Of a DNA stretch of 64,000 bases, positions 34,499 to 46,496 are shown piece by piece. The position numbers and the translations under genes were made by a program. Within the stretch, counting starts at the first letter, position 1, and each line of letters opens with the position of its first letter. The notes under the pieces were generated by a model. That model saw only the letters and a program-made list of their open reading frames with translations. It had not been told where the DNA came from and did no database searches. The stretch spans positions 2,914,001 to 2,978,000 of the forward strand of contig JARKIF010000005.1 of the NCBI GenBank assembly GCA_029378245.1, given 5' to 3'. The DNA comes from Roridomyces roridus. Taxonomy: Eukaryota; Basidiomycota; Agaricomycetes; Agaricales; Mycenaceae.

Positions 34499-35871
34499 AT
34501 GTCGTTCGAGCATGCACCCGTCTCCAAAGGTCCTCCTGGCCCCGCAAACTCGAGTCCCACAGGTCTAACCCTGTAGCAGGCCTCATGATAAGCCTCGGCC
34601 TCACCTCCATCTTCGTCAGCGTGTTCGACGTCAAACAATACTTTCACCTCCAAGTGAGGTCCAGACTCTGCGCTCGTCAACGCGTCTTTTGATCGTATGC
34701 AACCAGCTTGTGCCTCATATCTCGCGACACTATCAAGTATGACTGTCTTTGAGGTGTTCTCTGGCTGCATTTTGACTCTGGGGTAGTATTGGCGGATACC
34801 AGTCCACCACGTCGCGTTTTCCAGTTCCAGGTGCGTGTACTGCGCGTGTTTCCTTTATGACTGGACTAATACTCCAAAAGTGATCTCTTCATTGCGGAAC
34901 TGCTGCTGTACAATATCGCAGTGCAGATAGAACGCCAATTTGGATCTCTCAAGTTTGCGGTACGGCTACTTCGTGCCAGTACATCGTCTTCTAACGTCGT
35001 TCAGTCCTTCGCTCTCGTCTGCACAATACTCACCAGCCTTCTTGAATTCACGGCCCTCGTCCTATTCCACCGCGCCGGCCTCAATTACATCCCTCCAGGA
35101 CCCATAGCCCTACTATTCAGCATAATCTACCAATACACCAGAATCGTCCCATCATCATACACATTCCGTGTATTCGGCCTCCCGCTCACAGACAAGACCT
35201 TCACCTACCTCTTCGCATTGCAGGTACTTCCCCTCCCCTTCTTCTACGAAAAACAGTAATCCCACCAGTTAATCACAGCTCGCGGCAGCCCACCTCCCAG
35301 GCTCCGCCTCAGCCGCCGCCATCGGCGTCCTCGTAGGCCAAATCTACCGCTCCGACCTCGCCAACCTCAAATCGTACCGTATCCCACCCTGGATATCTAA
35401 TCCCGCTACAAAGTACCTCCTCCCGCTCGTAGGCTCACTCAGAGCTGTCCGCCGCTCGAACCGCGCTCTCCCCGACGAGCCAGGTTCTGCTCGACCTGAA
35501 AACGATGAAGTCATCACGACGGCGACGCAATCCACGACGCAATCCACGCCTGCTCAGCGACCGGCAGGCGAAGGCGCTACTGGAGCAGCAGCAGCAGGAG
35601 GAGCAGGAGGGAGCGTGGTGCGAGAATGGGTACAAGGCCTGACCGGCGCACAAGCTCGTGGACTCCGAATTCCGACCGACGCCGAGATAACTCAGCTTAC
35701 GACCATGTTCCCTGATATCCAGCGGGATGTACTCGTTGGCACCTTGCCAGCGCAGGCATGTGCTATCCCCGCCGCTATTCCCTACCCGCTTTTCTCATGC
35801 TTGATTATAGCCCGAATATCGAGAGTGCGGTCGAGACTTTGTTGAGTTCTCAAACGATGGGACAATCGTAG
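34499..35871 (+). CDS. DSC2: DSC E3 ubiquitin ligase complex subunit 2 (UBAC2-like rhomboid pseudoprotease)
   Basis: Dsc2 is a Golgi/ER membrane subunit of the DSC ubiquitin ligase, which processes SREBP in fungi and recognises orphan membrane proteins. Exons 34499-34529, 34580-34653, 34707-34736, 34787-34830, 34881-34959, 35005-35223 and 35279 onward give MSFEHAPVSKGLMISLG, FDVKQYFHLQLVPHISRHYQYWRIPVHHVAF, SSSDLFIAELLLYNIAVQIERQFG, LEFTALVLFHRAGLNYIPPGP, PLTDKTFTYLFALQLAAAHLPGS and GQIYRSDLANLKSYRIP. These are hallmarks of the rhomboid-like UBAC2/Dsc2 family without the protease dyad. A UBA/CUE-like domain closes the protein (ITQLTTMFPDIQRDVLVGTL, then PNIESAVETLLSS). The last junction (about 35752-35810) has no GT donor in the right phase; a GC donor or an error is possible. 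Very short exons of 30-44 bp are notable. Confidence 0.85.
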
Positions 35872-35927
35872 CATAGCAGCTTCTTCAGAATCTACATTCC
35901 CATGCTAATTGAATTGTATTGGCGCAT

Positions 35928-37960
35928 CTACTCCTGGAGCAGCCCCTCTTCGTCAAAGTCATCCCCTTCATCGTCTTCTCCAGTAAAAGTAGCGAGCGGC
36001 ACCGCATACAAACGGATCACGGGCTGGCAAAATGAAATAAGAATCACAGACGACGACGCGAGAGATGGACAGATGGAGAACACAGACCTTGTTGGGATCT
36101 TTGACGAGCACGTACTTGCCTTCGGGCATCTTCATACACATATCGGTGACCGTGCGCACGATACCCCATCCATTGGCCAGCGAGACATTGAGCTGGCCCG
36201 CGAATTCGGTTGGCCGCATAGAAGCCGTGCTCAAGATGACATGGCGGGTGTTGTCGCGAGGGGCAGCACGCGAGATGTATCTGGGAGGGTTATGAGAAGA
36301 GTGCCCGAGAGTGAGGAAAGCATGCTTACCCAATCTTCATCAAATCCGCACCAGCCAACACACTCTGTACCGTCCATTTCGCCAGCTTGCAACTGTTATT
36401 CTTCATCTCCGTCGCAACCACCGCACCGCGCTGCGAGTCGAGCTTGGCGCGCCAGTCGGGTGCTCCGCCAGCTCCCTGCGCACGTGGATCGAATTCATTC
36501 AGCGCTCGAATCGTCACGAGGCCGTGCCCATCCCGCGGGCTCCCTCCAGCGCCCGGGGTGTAGGCGTCTACCTCAGTCCGCACGCAGATCTTGACGTCCT
36601 CGTCTTCGGTGACACCAAGGTCAAAGACGCGGTAACGGTACCCACAAGACGCGAGTGGATCAGTCTCGTCGGGTCCGTAGAACGGATTGGGGTGAGCAAA
36701 GTCCACGGGCGCCGGCGGTGGGTTCTCCACGACAGATTGGAAGCCAAAGTTTTGGTTGATGTAGGTGGCTTCGAGCGAGAGGGAAGTCGCCGAATTGATG
36801 GAGGGGAGCTCGGGGGCAGCGGCCTTCTCGGCAGGATTGTTGGGGTTCGGTGGTGCAGGGTCTTGTGGGGGGTCGGCGGCATTCTCATTGACCGTGACCG
36901 TGTCGAACGGGCCACCATCACGTTTGTCAAAGAAGAGGTTGTTGCCTTCCCGGACGATAACAATGTCCCATGGGTAAACCGACCGCGGCGCGCACATGAG
37001 AACGCTGAGAATTACATCCGTAGCGTAGACCGTGGCCGTATTTTTGGCGGCAAGCTGTGCGGAGTGGCATTGGTACGGGCATGCGTGAGACCAGACGACA
37101 TACCTCTTGGATGACCGGGTCGTCCGAGGTCGTGGTATTGTACTTGATGCGATCCACCAGTTGGAGGGGACGCTCAGTTTTGGTCGTTATACGATCATAT
37201 GATTTCTCGTATGCGAAGAGTCGCCCGTACGAGTCACTTTACGGCGGATTAGATGAAGAAAACGCAGAGGAAATGAGACTTGCAGGTCGACAGGATCGTC
37301 GACATCCAGCCTGAGCTTGGCCAAGCGATGGAACTCGATCTCCTCGAGCATAGACCATTGAGGAGAAATAACCACAGACGATTCGCGTGTGCGGTTATTC
37401 TAGAGCAGATCAGTACATGGAAAAAACGGTGAAAAAAGACGCACCTTGTCCCAATCTCTCCAGCCTCGCCGGCCACCACGCTGGTTGTTGCCTCCCCGGC
37501 CAGCAAAGCCCCCACGGCCACCACGCTGCATTCCGCCTCGAGTAGTGTTGTAGGCAGTGCCACCACGCGCGCCGCCTCGGCCACCACGAGCGAAGCCACC
37601 ACCTCTCCGAGGAGCAGCCGTCTTGTTGTCCACGAGCGAAAAGGACGACTCGTCCTCGACGTGAAAGTACGCAAACGCGCTGGCAGACCCACTGCCGAAT
37701 GCCTGTCCCCCATCACGGCCCCGACGCCCTCCAGGGCCTCCACCACGGAGATTTTGAGTTTGGGGGAGTCCGACGGCAGGCTGACCGCGGCTGTCGACAG
37801 AAGAATCGTTCCAGTCAGCGAAACGGCCAAGTTTGTCGGATTTTGAGTAGGGCGCATAAGGGATGTCCTTGAACTTGAATTGCTCGGGTAGATTCGAGGT
37901 AGATGGGCCCCAGCCACCATCGGGGTTGTCGTGAATAGGCGGGAGAGTGAACGAGGCCAT
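35928..37960 (-). CDS. EIF3D: Eukaryotic translation initiation factor 3 subunit D
   Basis: Six exons, 37960-37445, 37399-37284, 37236-37104, 37054-36330, 36280-36088 and 36023-35928, total 1779 bases, exactly 592 codons plus stop. The start [20 protein letters not shown] and the segment [21 protein letters not shown] are diagnostic of eIF3d. An RGG-rich region ([23 protein letters not shown]) at about residues 115-165 can bind RNA. The core has [58 protein letters not shown], the cap-binding region, and [26 protein letters not shown]. The tail is acidic ([12 protein letters not shown]). eIF3d is a peripheral, cap-binding subunit of eIF3. The second intron uses a GC donor (CT|gcaagt on the minus strand at 37283), supported by the exact frame. 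Its stop is about 56 bp from that of convergent DSC2. Confidence 0.95.
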
Positions 37961-38025
37961 GATGGACGTCGTTGACGAAAAAAATCGGTACGGGACAAAT
38001 AAGTCACATCTTGTTCCGCGCTGCG
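37961..38025. promoter_or_regulatory. 65-bp divergent promoter between eIF3d and IST3
   Basis: The start codons of eIF3d (minus, 37960) and IST3 (plus, 38026) are only 65 bp apart, so both transcripts must start from this interval or overlap. It contains an A-rich stretch (gacgaaaaaaatcgg) and no TATA box. Co-regulation of the two RNA-metabolism genes is an inference. Confidence 0.55.
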
Positions 38026-39020
38026 ATGAAGTCGGTCTGCTTTCCACCGCGTCTTTGCACTCTGTGCTAACTGTCTCCAGTGTAGTAAAGGAGATTAACA
38101 AAATTAACCAGCGCGAGCTCGATCTCGGCGTCAGCGGCGCGTCCTGGCACGACGAATACAAAGATTCTGCCTATGTCTTTGTAGGAGGCCTTCCTTTCGA
38201 ACTCACCGAAGGCGACGTTATAACGATATTCTCACAGTGAGAGCCCCCCATCCTTCCTCTGTGCCTTTCTTGAATTCATTCTCGCGGCAGATATGGAGAG
38301 GTCATGGATCTAAATATGCCCCGCGACAAGGAAACCGGCAAACGACGCGGCTTTGGATTTCTCATGTATGAAGATCAACGGTCGACGGTGTTGGCGGTAG
38401 ACAATCTGAATGGCGCCACTGTCTTGGAGAGGACCTTGCGTGTCGACCATGTCAAGAACTATACTCAGCCCAAGATCAAGGGTGACGATGGCGAGTGGCT
38501 CGAGCCTGAGGACCAGAGTTTCAATGCGAAACCAGAGATGATTTATGGTAAGTGAGGTGCTATGTTGAGCCCACCCGTTCCTTGACGATTTTTAGATGAT
38601 GGAGATGCTGGGTCAGACTCGTCTGCGTCCTCAGCTGACTCGATTGATCCTGAGGACCCCATGCGCGAGTATCTGATAGCACAGCGCAAAGAGGCCAAGG
38701 CGCTCAAGAAGGCTAAAAAGTCAAAGTCAAAGGGCAAGCACAAGGACGAGACGCCAGATGAGCGCCGCGCGAGGAAGGCCCGGAAGGCAGAGAAGAAGGC
38801 ACGCAAGGCCAAAAAGTCGGAGGGCATGCGTGGAGTCGAGGAGTTGCTGAATTCGCTCGGCGGGAGTCGGCCACACCGGACATCACCAAGTCCTCCTCCA
38901 CGCCAACGTTCGCGCAGTGCTTCTCCACGTCCTCGGAGCGGCTTCTCGTCACGACGCTCCCGCTCCCCAGATCGACGCCGCTACGATTCTGAATACGACC
39001 GACGTGGAAGGCGGGACTGA
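38026..39020 (+). CDS. IST3: IST3/Snu17-like RNA-binding protein of the RES splicing complex (RBMX2-like)
   Basis: IST3 is a U2 snRNP-associated RRM protein that, with Bud13 and Pml1, forms the pre-mRNA retention and splicing complex. The first exon appears to be only five bases (38026-38030, ATGAA). It is joined to 38081-38236, 38291-38547 and 38596-39020, giving 843 bases or 280 codons. The start MNVVKEINKINQRELDLGV matches the family start. The RRM has AYVFVGGLPFELTEGDVITIFSQYG (RNP2), TGKRRGFGFLMYED (RNP1) and VDHVKNY. The C-terminal half is Lys/Arg-rich (KEAKALKKAKKSKSKGK) and ends in RS dipeptides (SRSPDRRRYDSEYDRRGRRD). An alternative upstream start in the open frame at 37947 would put the start inside the eIF3d gene and gives a less family-like N-terminus. 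Confidence 0.88.
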
Positions 39021-40825
39021 AATTACCGTGTATAGTTATCCTTCCATTCCACTTGAAACTCCAGTCCTTCCGATACATTGCCGCGACATACATAGTTTTG
39101 GAAATTCGATATCTTTTCTCACCTTGACTTGCCTCTGAATCCGATTCGCAAATCTTGCTGGGGTGAGAGCAGACCTGGCACTCTGAAACATAGAAGGTAT
39201 TTCTGTGAGAATGAAAAGTTGTGTAGATGGCTGCTTGTACAGATGTCAGCGGGAGCTTGACAGAGAACCCTCGACTCGTTTTGGTGCACCTCTCCTCACG
39301 TACCTTGAAACAAGGAACACAGAGGGAGCTTCTAAACGGATCACAGGCGGCTTTTGGATGAATTCATATATTCCCGAGCATCAACGGAACCTTGGCATGC
39401 CGCGGGATCGAGGTTGTAGCGTGCGAGCGGTCAGAAATAATCTCAAAGATATACCGACCAATTGGCAATGGTCAGTCATTTAGGATGCAACGGGTGTAGA
39501 GCGTCTCCGACGGCCGTTGAGACTCCAAGACAAGTCGACCGCAAGTTACCGTCCATTCCATTCGTTTCGAGGCCAGCGTCCCCGAGCTCCCCTTGAATAC
39601 CCAGAGCGTCGTCGGAATTAAGGTCAACTGCACACGGCCCGATAGCTCGGCTGCATATAGTAGACAACTTGGTTTATGTCCGCGCCACTGCTTGAGTACC
39701 GTGGAATATTGACTGACGTTTCCCCGCAGAGAGCTGCGAACCACATGTAGTCTGTAGATTCACGGTTATTCTGAGAAAGGTAAAGTATAACCCAAGTCTC
39801 TAAGCGCCGTCCAAGCTCCGGTACGTTGTGCTGGATGGATGCTATTGAGTGTTTTGACTTGCGCGCGATATGGACGACACGAGAGCAAGAAATATAACAT
39901 AGGCGATTGGTCCACAAGAGCGGAATGACGTACGAGTCTGAATCTCGCGGAAGTTCGGCGAGGGGATCCAAGAAAAGGGGAGGAAGAATCACGCACGGTC
40001 TTGGTACGGCCTCCGTGTTGGCCAAAAAAAAATGCATCGAGTTGAGTCACTGAGTCAGTATCAGAGCTTTCTTCGATCGTGGACTGGACAGTATGATGCG
40101 CTTTCTGGACGTTCCCGTTAAGAAGTTGAACGGGAAAAGCATCAAAGGAAAGTACCTCAGCAGTCTTGGATTTGACATGTGAACCAAAACTCATGCCGCT
40201 GTATCTTGGCAAGTCTTCATCCTGCATGGCGGCCATACGAAGCACGAGCGCCGGCTCTTCGTGGCGCGGCGCTAAGCAACAGCAGGCGCATTTCAACGGC
40301 CGGACAAACAAGTGGCAGTCACCGTGTCCGTGTCGCCTTGTACGTATCCTAAATCTAATTCAATTCAATTCAATTTCAATGCAATCCAAAAGTATTGGCA
40401 CCGTGGGCAGACGATCCCGAGAGTCAGATACGGCGATACGGAGCTGGATGTCCATGTCCGCCGTGCCGGTTCGCACGAGCAGATTACCCACAGATCCCCT
40501 CAGATCAATCGGTATTTCGCCAACAGTTTCGTTGGAAAGACGGAAAGCGGAGAGCGGAGAGCATCCGATAGGTGCAAGTAATTCAGTCTTGCAGACCAAC
40601 TTTGAAGATCTTCATTGAGGTACAGTACGCTTTTTTGGTGTTACCAAGGCGATAGCTGAGAACCTCTTTTTCGAGAAAGGGGCAACCGCCGTTGAGTCGA
40701 TGGAAAAAAAGGTCCATATGAAGCACTGTTCAGCCTTGAAGGAGCTCCGCGATTAAGAAGAGAAGAGAATCCGAAGTTGATCGGATTTCAGGGGCATGGG
40801 TTCATGGAGAAGGCGGGTAGAGGTA
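39021..40825. other. Intergenic region before the right arm
   Basis: No gene is firmly supported. A minus-strand frame at 40233-39766 starts MAAMQDEDLPRYSGMSFGSH and could be a first exon, but it shows no domain and no convincing continuation. A (caatt)n tract lies near 40360. The homology of the right arm begins at about 40826. Confidence 0.4.
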
Positions 40826-42688
40826 TGAGCCTGAGTTCCGAAAGATTCGGGATTGAAGACGAAGTTGGAACGAGGTTGTGGTGGTTGAGTCCAAGGTTCG
40901 CGATCACACCTTCGTGTTATGAAATCGTTGATGGACGACGCGTCCCCATCGCGCTCATTCAACGGGTTCGACTATTTCCTTCTCCAAGCCCACAAATCAC
41001 GGTATGTACTCCCAGTTCATTCTGTCGGTACCAAAAATTCAAAAATTAGCACCTTGGGCAAATTTGAAAGCCCGAGTCAAGCGGTACTCTCTAAAGTCGG
41101 GCACGCAACGGGCACGGCTTGGGCACGGCATTATGGTCGCTGCCGCGGCATTGACAGCGGATGCAAAGAAATTGCTTCCTCGCAATTCTTCGTGAGCGAG
41201 TTGCGCGTTGCCATAGAGGCCTAGAATTCTAAGTTGAGACTCACCCTCAGTTCCGAGTCGTTCTAAAGGCCGTGCGTTGACACTTGATATGATAGACTTG
41301 CCCTGTCAGTGGGACATGGACATCCGACAGCTTTGGCTTGAATTCCGTGTACATACTGTCACTTCCCGGCAGATCATCGCATCGCAGGAAGGACTGGCAG
41401 GAATCCGAATGCAGACCACGCTTGTCAAGACTGCCTGCCTGGCTGCCTGCCATTTGAAGAGGAAAGAAGAGAAGATTCTTGCCGATGCAAGTTGAAACTG
41501 ATATGTAGATCTCAGGTGGGTGCCGAGTCCAAGTAGTCCTGTCCCTAGGTAAGAAAAGAAAGGAAGGCAGCCGGTTTTAGCTTGCAACAACGACCGAGGT
41601 CGTCTAGACAACGTGAAAAAAAGGTTTTTGCACACAGCTGACTGGCTGACTGTTCGCTGACAGAATCACAAGACCTTGCAAGCACGGGTCGAGACCAGGT
41701 TGAGATTCGAAAGAAAGGACCGGATTTACGGAGATCAAGAATCAGAAAGCCAAGTGTTGCGTCTAAAGTAACCGTACCGCGATCACGCCTGAGGCCTGAC
41801 ATATCTATCCATCGACACAGCTCGACGCGTCGAAAGATTGGCTCAGAGTGCACCTCCCTGTTAAAGACTAATTGCCTCGGTCCGTGACTGGGAATCGCTG
41901 GGACGCGGATCTGTCGTGGTGTCCATCGAGGTCCCGTTGGAAGAAGAGTAGGCGGCCAGGTAGAGCGAAGCTTCGGAAATTCCACGATTCCAAACCTGTG
42001 CGAAATCACCCCTTGACCAATGAAGCTACATTTGAGCGTTAGAGGAATTGCATCCTTTTTGAATCTTGATTTGATGCAACTTTTCGGTAACTTGACTTGT
42101 CCTGTCCCAGAAAATTGTTTTCATTCATTCAATGCACATTATGAATTGTGGCAGAAAACGCTTGAGCTGCTCGTGTGCGCGTTCACGGTCGAGAAGCTGT
42201 GGCAGAAAAATACATAGTTGACAAGAGAAGATCTCGAGTTGTGGGAGGCTCCGGCTCTGGGAGAATCAAGATGGCCGATGAACCGTGCGTCCGTGCATGG
42301 CTCACGAGTCTTGCTTGGCGCGCGATGAGTTCCCAATAGTGTGACGTCGTTTAACAAGTAAGCTGCTCGACATATCGATAAAACTAAAGGTTTAATTACC
42401 TTGTGTCAAGTACGTTCGGATGGCTGCAAGCCGCAGCTCTGTGGGAAGCAACTCCTGTCCCGCAATTTCGGCAACCGGAATTGTGCAACGGATCTGAGAG
42501 TATGAGTGAGAGAAGCCAAGGCAGGCGAGGCACCGAAAGAAGAGAGACGGGAAGCAGTGTGTATGTCAAAACAAGCCATATTTCAGTGAGAAGACTTATC
42601 TTGATGTATACCCCCGAGTCTGTGCCGTGTTAGAGAATGAGTCAAGTTGAATGAAATCCAAGGACGGTCGAAGAATACCTGAGAACAG

Positions 42689-43096
42689 TCAGATCTCAGA
42701 CTTGACACAGACACAGACAGTTACAGGCTGTCTCTGCATGCAGGCATTCTTCCTCAAGCCATTGGCCGTCGACGCGACATTCCATTTCCAAATCCCATTA
42801 CCAGTAGGTTGATAGGCAACACGGATACGCCACAAGTAAATGCGCGCCGCCCGACTCAATAGTATGAAACCCGTACCGGTTAGTGCACAGTGACGCCACC
42901 CCACACGGCGAGGAAAATCTTGAGAACACCAAGTGGTTGTGGTTGTTGTTGACCACGGACACGGACGCGGAGAACTGATAGTTGTCTGTTTCCAAGAAAG
43001 AAAAGAAGGAAGGATAGAAGGATAGAACAGAAGCCAAGGGTCCTCGGGGTACGCAATCAGAAAGCAGAGTAAATTTTGTCGCGTTTCAGCCTTCAA
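42689..43096 (-). CDS. Hypothetical 135-residue ORF, right-arm copy
   Basis: It encodes the same 135 residues as 5505-5912, with only synonymous differences seen (see that entry). It starts 36 bp from the divergent frame at 43133. A shortened relative beginning MKDETRQNLLCVVPREPW occurs at 44488-44255, so this DNA is part of the local tandem duplication. Coding status is uncertain. Confidence 0.3.
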   Translation of the reverse strand: MKAETRQNLLCFLIAYPEDPWLLFYPSILPSFLSWKQTTISSPRPCPWSTTTTTTWCSQDFPRRVGWRHCALTGTGFILLSRAARIYLWRIRVAYQPTGNGIWKWNVASTANGLRKNACMQRQPVTVCVCVKSEI

Positions 43097-46000
43097 CTCG
43101 AACTTGGGACCGGCAGCCTGAGATCGTGAGCCATGACGCGTCGGAACTTGAAAGAATTGATTGCCACAATTGCTCGTATATCTAGTGTCGAGACCTCTCG
43201 TGAAAGGCTAATTGCCTTTTTGAATCAACATGACGCACTGGGGAAGGAGACCGCATGTCCCGGTGGCCACGCTGACCGAATTCTACAAGATGCAAGGCAC
43301 CGAGGTTCTAAACTTACCAGTTCTTGTTCTCCTGCGGGATGCAGTAGATCAAAAGAAGGTATATTTCTTCGGACCGGCAGGAGTTGAACTTGCATGCCGA
43401 CTACGATTGAAGAGTATGCTTGGCTTGGGACAATCATCTTCTTCTGAGAAACTGTACACGGCCCTGGCAGAATTCTCGTTAGATGGAAGAAGACCGACCC
43501 GAAACTACTTCCGCCTTCTCGAGCCAACGAGCTGAAGCTCACGGTACAGCATTCAACGTGAACGAAAATGGGAAAACTGTCGGGATTCTTTTCGAACTTC
43601 GAAGCACCAACTTCAACTTGAAGTACACCCGCACTCGATCCGTCGAGCCGTCGGGTTCCTGTCCGGGGCAAGGAAGGTCAGTGTCGACAACCCGGACCCA
43701 AGTATACGTACTCTCAAGTTTGGAATAGCCGGTCAGTCCAGGTTGCAAGTATACTACACCCCGAATCGGGCCTCGGCAAGACCAAGTCGGTGTCAATGAA
43801 CTTGTGGGCAGTAAGTCCGTTGAAGCTCGCCACACACCTGTGTCTTACCAGCAGCCAGTTCATTTATCCATACAGGGTTTCTTGGAATTCAGCCTTCAGA
43901 TATAAGTTGGCCATGGCGTCGAGCACGGAAGACAATTTGAATGATGTTCATCGACGGCCCTGGCGGAATTCTCGCTGGATAGAAGACCGTTCCGAAATTG
44001 AAACTACAACCGTAGGAATCTTGAATGAAGAAATCTCGGGAAATCATTCAACCTGAACGCGTGAACGAAAAATTGCACACCGTACGTCATGTCGGGGGTT
44101 CTTTTCGAATTCGAAGCACTTGAACTTGAAGTACACCCGCCCTCCGAGTCCCTCGATCCGTTGAACGGTTCCTGTCCGGGGTAAGGAAGGTCAATGTCGA
44201 CAATCCGGACCCAACTATAGGTACGTACATGCTCCGAGTCCCAAATAGCCGGTCTCAACTTGCAAGATGGATGCTGAATGTGTCTGCCGCACACGGCAAC
44301 GAAGGTCTTGAGAACGCCAAGTGGTTGTTGTTGACCACGGACACGGAAAACTGATATCTGTCGTCGCTGTCTAATTCAAAAGAAGAAAAGAAGTCTGCAA
44401 GGAAGGAAGGAAAGGAAGGAAAGAAGAAAAGAAGCCAAGGTTCTCGGGGTACTACGCAGAGTAAATTTTGTCTTGTTTCATCTTTCAACGTTCAACTCGA
44501 AAGTACTTGGGCGCGCGGCATGACGAGGTCAGTGAGAATTGCCACAATTGCTCGTAGCTCGTTAAAGGATATTTCCCTTTTTTGAATGATTATCATGATG
44601 ACACGCTAGGGAAACTGCAATGGCGTTAGACTCGGAGGAATGCAAACTGTCCCGACTCCCGGTGGCCACGCAGACCGAGATGCAAGGCAGACCGAGATAC
44701 AAGGCAGACCGAGATGCAACGCACAGACTCGGAGGTTCCAACCTATTCTTGCCAACTCTCCTCCGGGATGCATTAGATCAAAAGAAGGTATATTTCCTCG
44801 AACCGGGAGAAGTTGTTTGCATGCCGACGACGATTGAAGAGCGACAATGATGTTCATCGACGGCCCTGGCAGTTCTCGTTAGATGGAAGACCGATCCGAA
44901 AGTACTGCATACAACCGTAGGAATCTTGAATGACACACCATACGTCGGGGTTCTTTTTCGAAGCACCAACCTTGAAGTACACCCGCCTTCTGAGTCTTTC
45001 GATCCGTCGATCCGTCGGGTTCCTGTCCTGGGTAAGTAAAGAAGGAAGGAATGTCGACAACCCGGATCCAAGTATACGTACTCTGAAGTTGAAATAGCGG
45101 GTCAGTCCAATTTGCAAGTATGCTATGTACACCCCGAATCGGAAAGACCAAGTCGGCGTCAATGAGCTTGAGGAGCAGTGAGTCCGTTGAACAAGGGACA
45201 CTGCTCGCCACATACCTGTGTCTGACTCTTACCGGCCGAGTTCATTTATCCATACAGGCTCTCTTGGAATTCAGCCTTCAGATAAACGTTGGCCACGGCG
45301 TCGAACATGGAAATAATGTTCATCGACGGCCCTGGAAGTTCTCGTTAGATGGAAGAGAAGACCGATCCGAAAGTACAACCGTAGGAATCTTGAATGACAC
45401 ACCATACGTCGGGGTTCTTTTTCGAAGTACCAACCTTGAAGTATACCCGCCCTCCGAGTTCTTCGATCCGTCGATCCGTCGGGTTCCTGTCCTGGGTAAA
45501 CAAGGAAGGGGTGTCGACAACGGACCCAAGTATACGTACTCTCTCAAGTTGAAATAGCCGTTGGTCCAAGTATACTACACCCCGAATCTGCACGACCAAG
45601 TCGGCGGCGTCAATGAACTTGTGAGCAACAAGTTCGGTGAACAAGGGACGCTGCTCGCCACATACCTGTGTCTGACTCCTACCGGTCTTCATCTATCCAT
45701 ACAGGCTCTCTTGGAATTCAGCCTTCAGATAAAAGTTGGCCACGGCGTCCAGCACGGAAATGATGTTCATCGACGGCCCTGACGGAACTTTCTCGTTAGA
45801 TGGAAGACCGATGTGAAACCGAAAAGACAACCGTATGAATCTTGAATGAGGAAATCTCGGGAAAGCATTCAACCTGAACGCGTGAACGAAAAAGTTGCAC
45901 ACCATATATCGAATTCGAAGCACCTTGAACTTGAAGTACACCCGCCCTCCGAGTCCCTCGATTCGTCAAACCGTCGGGTTCTTGTCGAATCTGGAGTAAG

Positions 46001-46480
46001 CTCGGTATCGACAACTCGGGCCCAGCTATACATACATACGCACATATGTATGCACCCCGAATAGCCAGTCAGTCTAGATCTCAAGTTGGACTTGCAAGCC
46101 CGATGGACCTCGAGTCTGCGCGCCCAACCTCGGAGTCGGCGTCGACGGACTTGATGAGCACTGGTGCGTATGTAATTTACTTCGAACAATGGAAACTGCT
46201 CGCCACACACCTATGTCTGACCCTTTACCGGCCAGTTCATTTATCCATACAGGTTCTCTTGAGCCTTTGATCAAGTAAACTTGGCCGTGGCGAACAGCAC
46301 GGAAAGTTTTTGTTTGTGGACTTTGGAATTCCTGGACATCGCAGATTCTCCGCCATGGGACTCGGAGATGCTCATTACTGCCTGGGCCCTGAAGCAGAAG
46401 GGCTTTGGCCGGAACGTGAGTCGAAGAGTGGGAAGCCGACTTTGGTTGACTCTTCGTTCTTCTAAAATCCAACCATCTAG
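42890..46480 (+). repeat. Tandemly expanded repeat array (about 450-bp and 1.4-kb units)
   Basis: A long unit (about 42890-44250) is followed by a shorter copy (about 44290-45150) and then by units starting near 45150, 45595 and 46120. Shared landmarks are gttcatcgacggccctgg, ctggaattcagccttcagat-like segments, a track ending atttatccatacagg, and cgggttcctgtcc. The first unit opens with a frame at 43133 (MTRRNLKELIATIAR). A second frame, 43230-43535, contains VPVATLTEFYKMQGTEVLNL and LVLLRDAVDQKKVYF. Later units are interrupted. The left arm has only about two partial units, so copy number changed after or during the duplication. This may be a decaying tandem gene family; I do not recognise the protein. 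Confidence 0.7.
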
Positions 46481-46496
46481 AATTCTCGTCTAACCT

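Noticed and set aside
36311..37114. Plus-strand frame of 267 codons opposite eIF3d
   Set aside because: It lies entirely over well-supported eIF3d exons and has no family motif.
40919..41495. Frames of 63-101 codons conserved in both arms (with 7086-7653)
   Set aside because: Differences between the arms mostly change amino acids in every frame, so they look like neutral drift of noncoding DNA.
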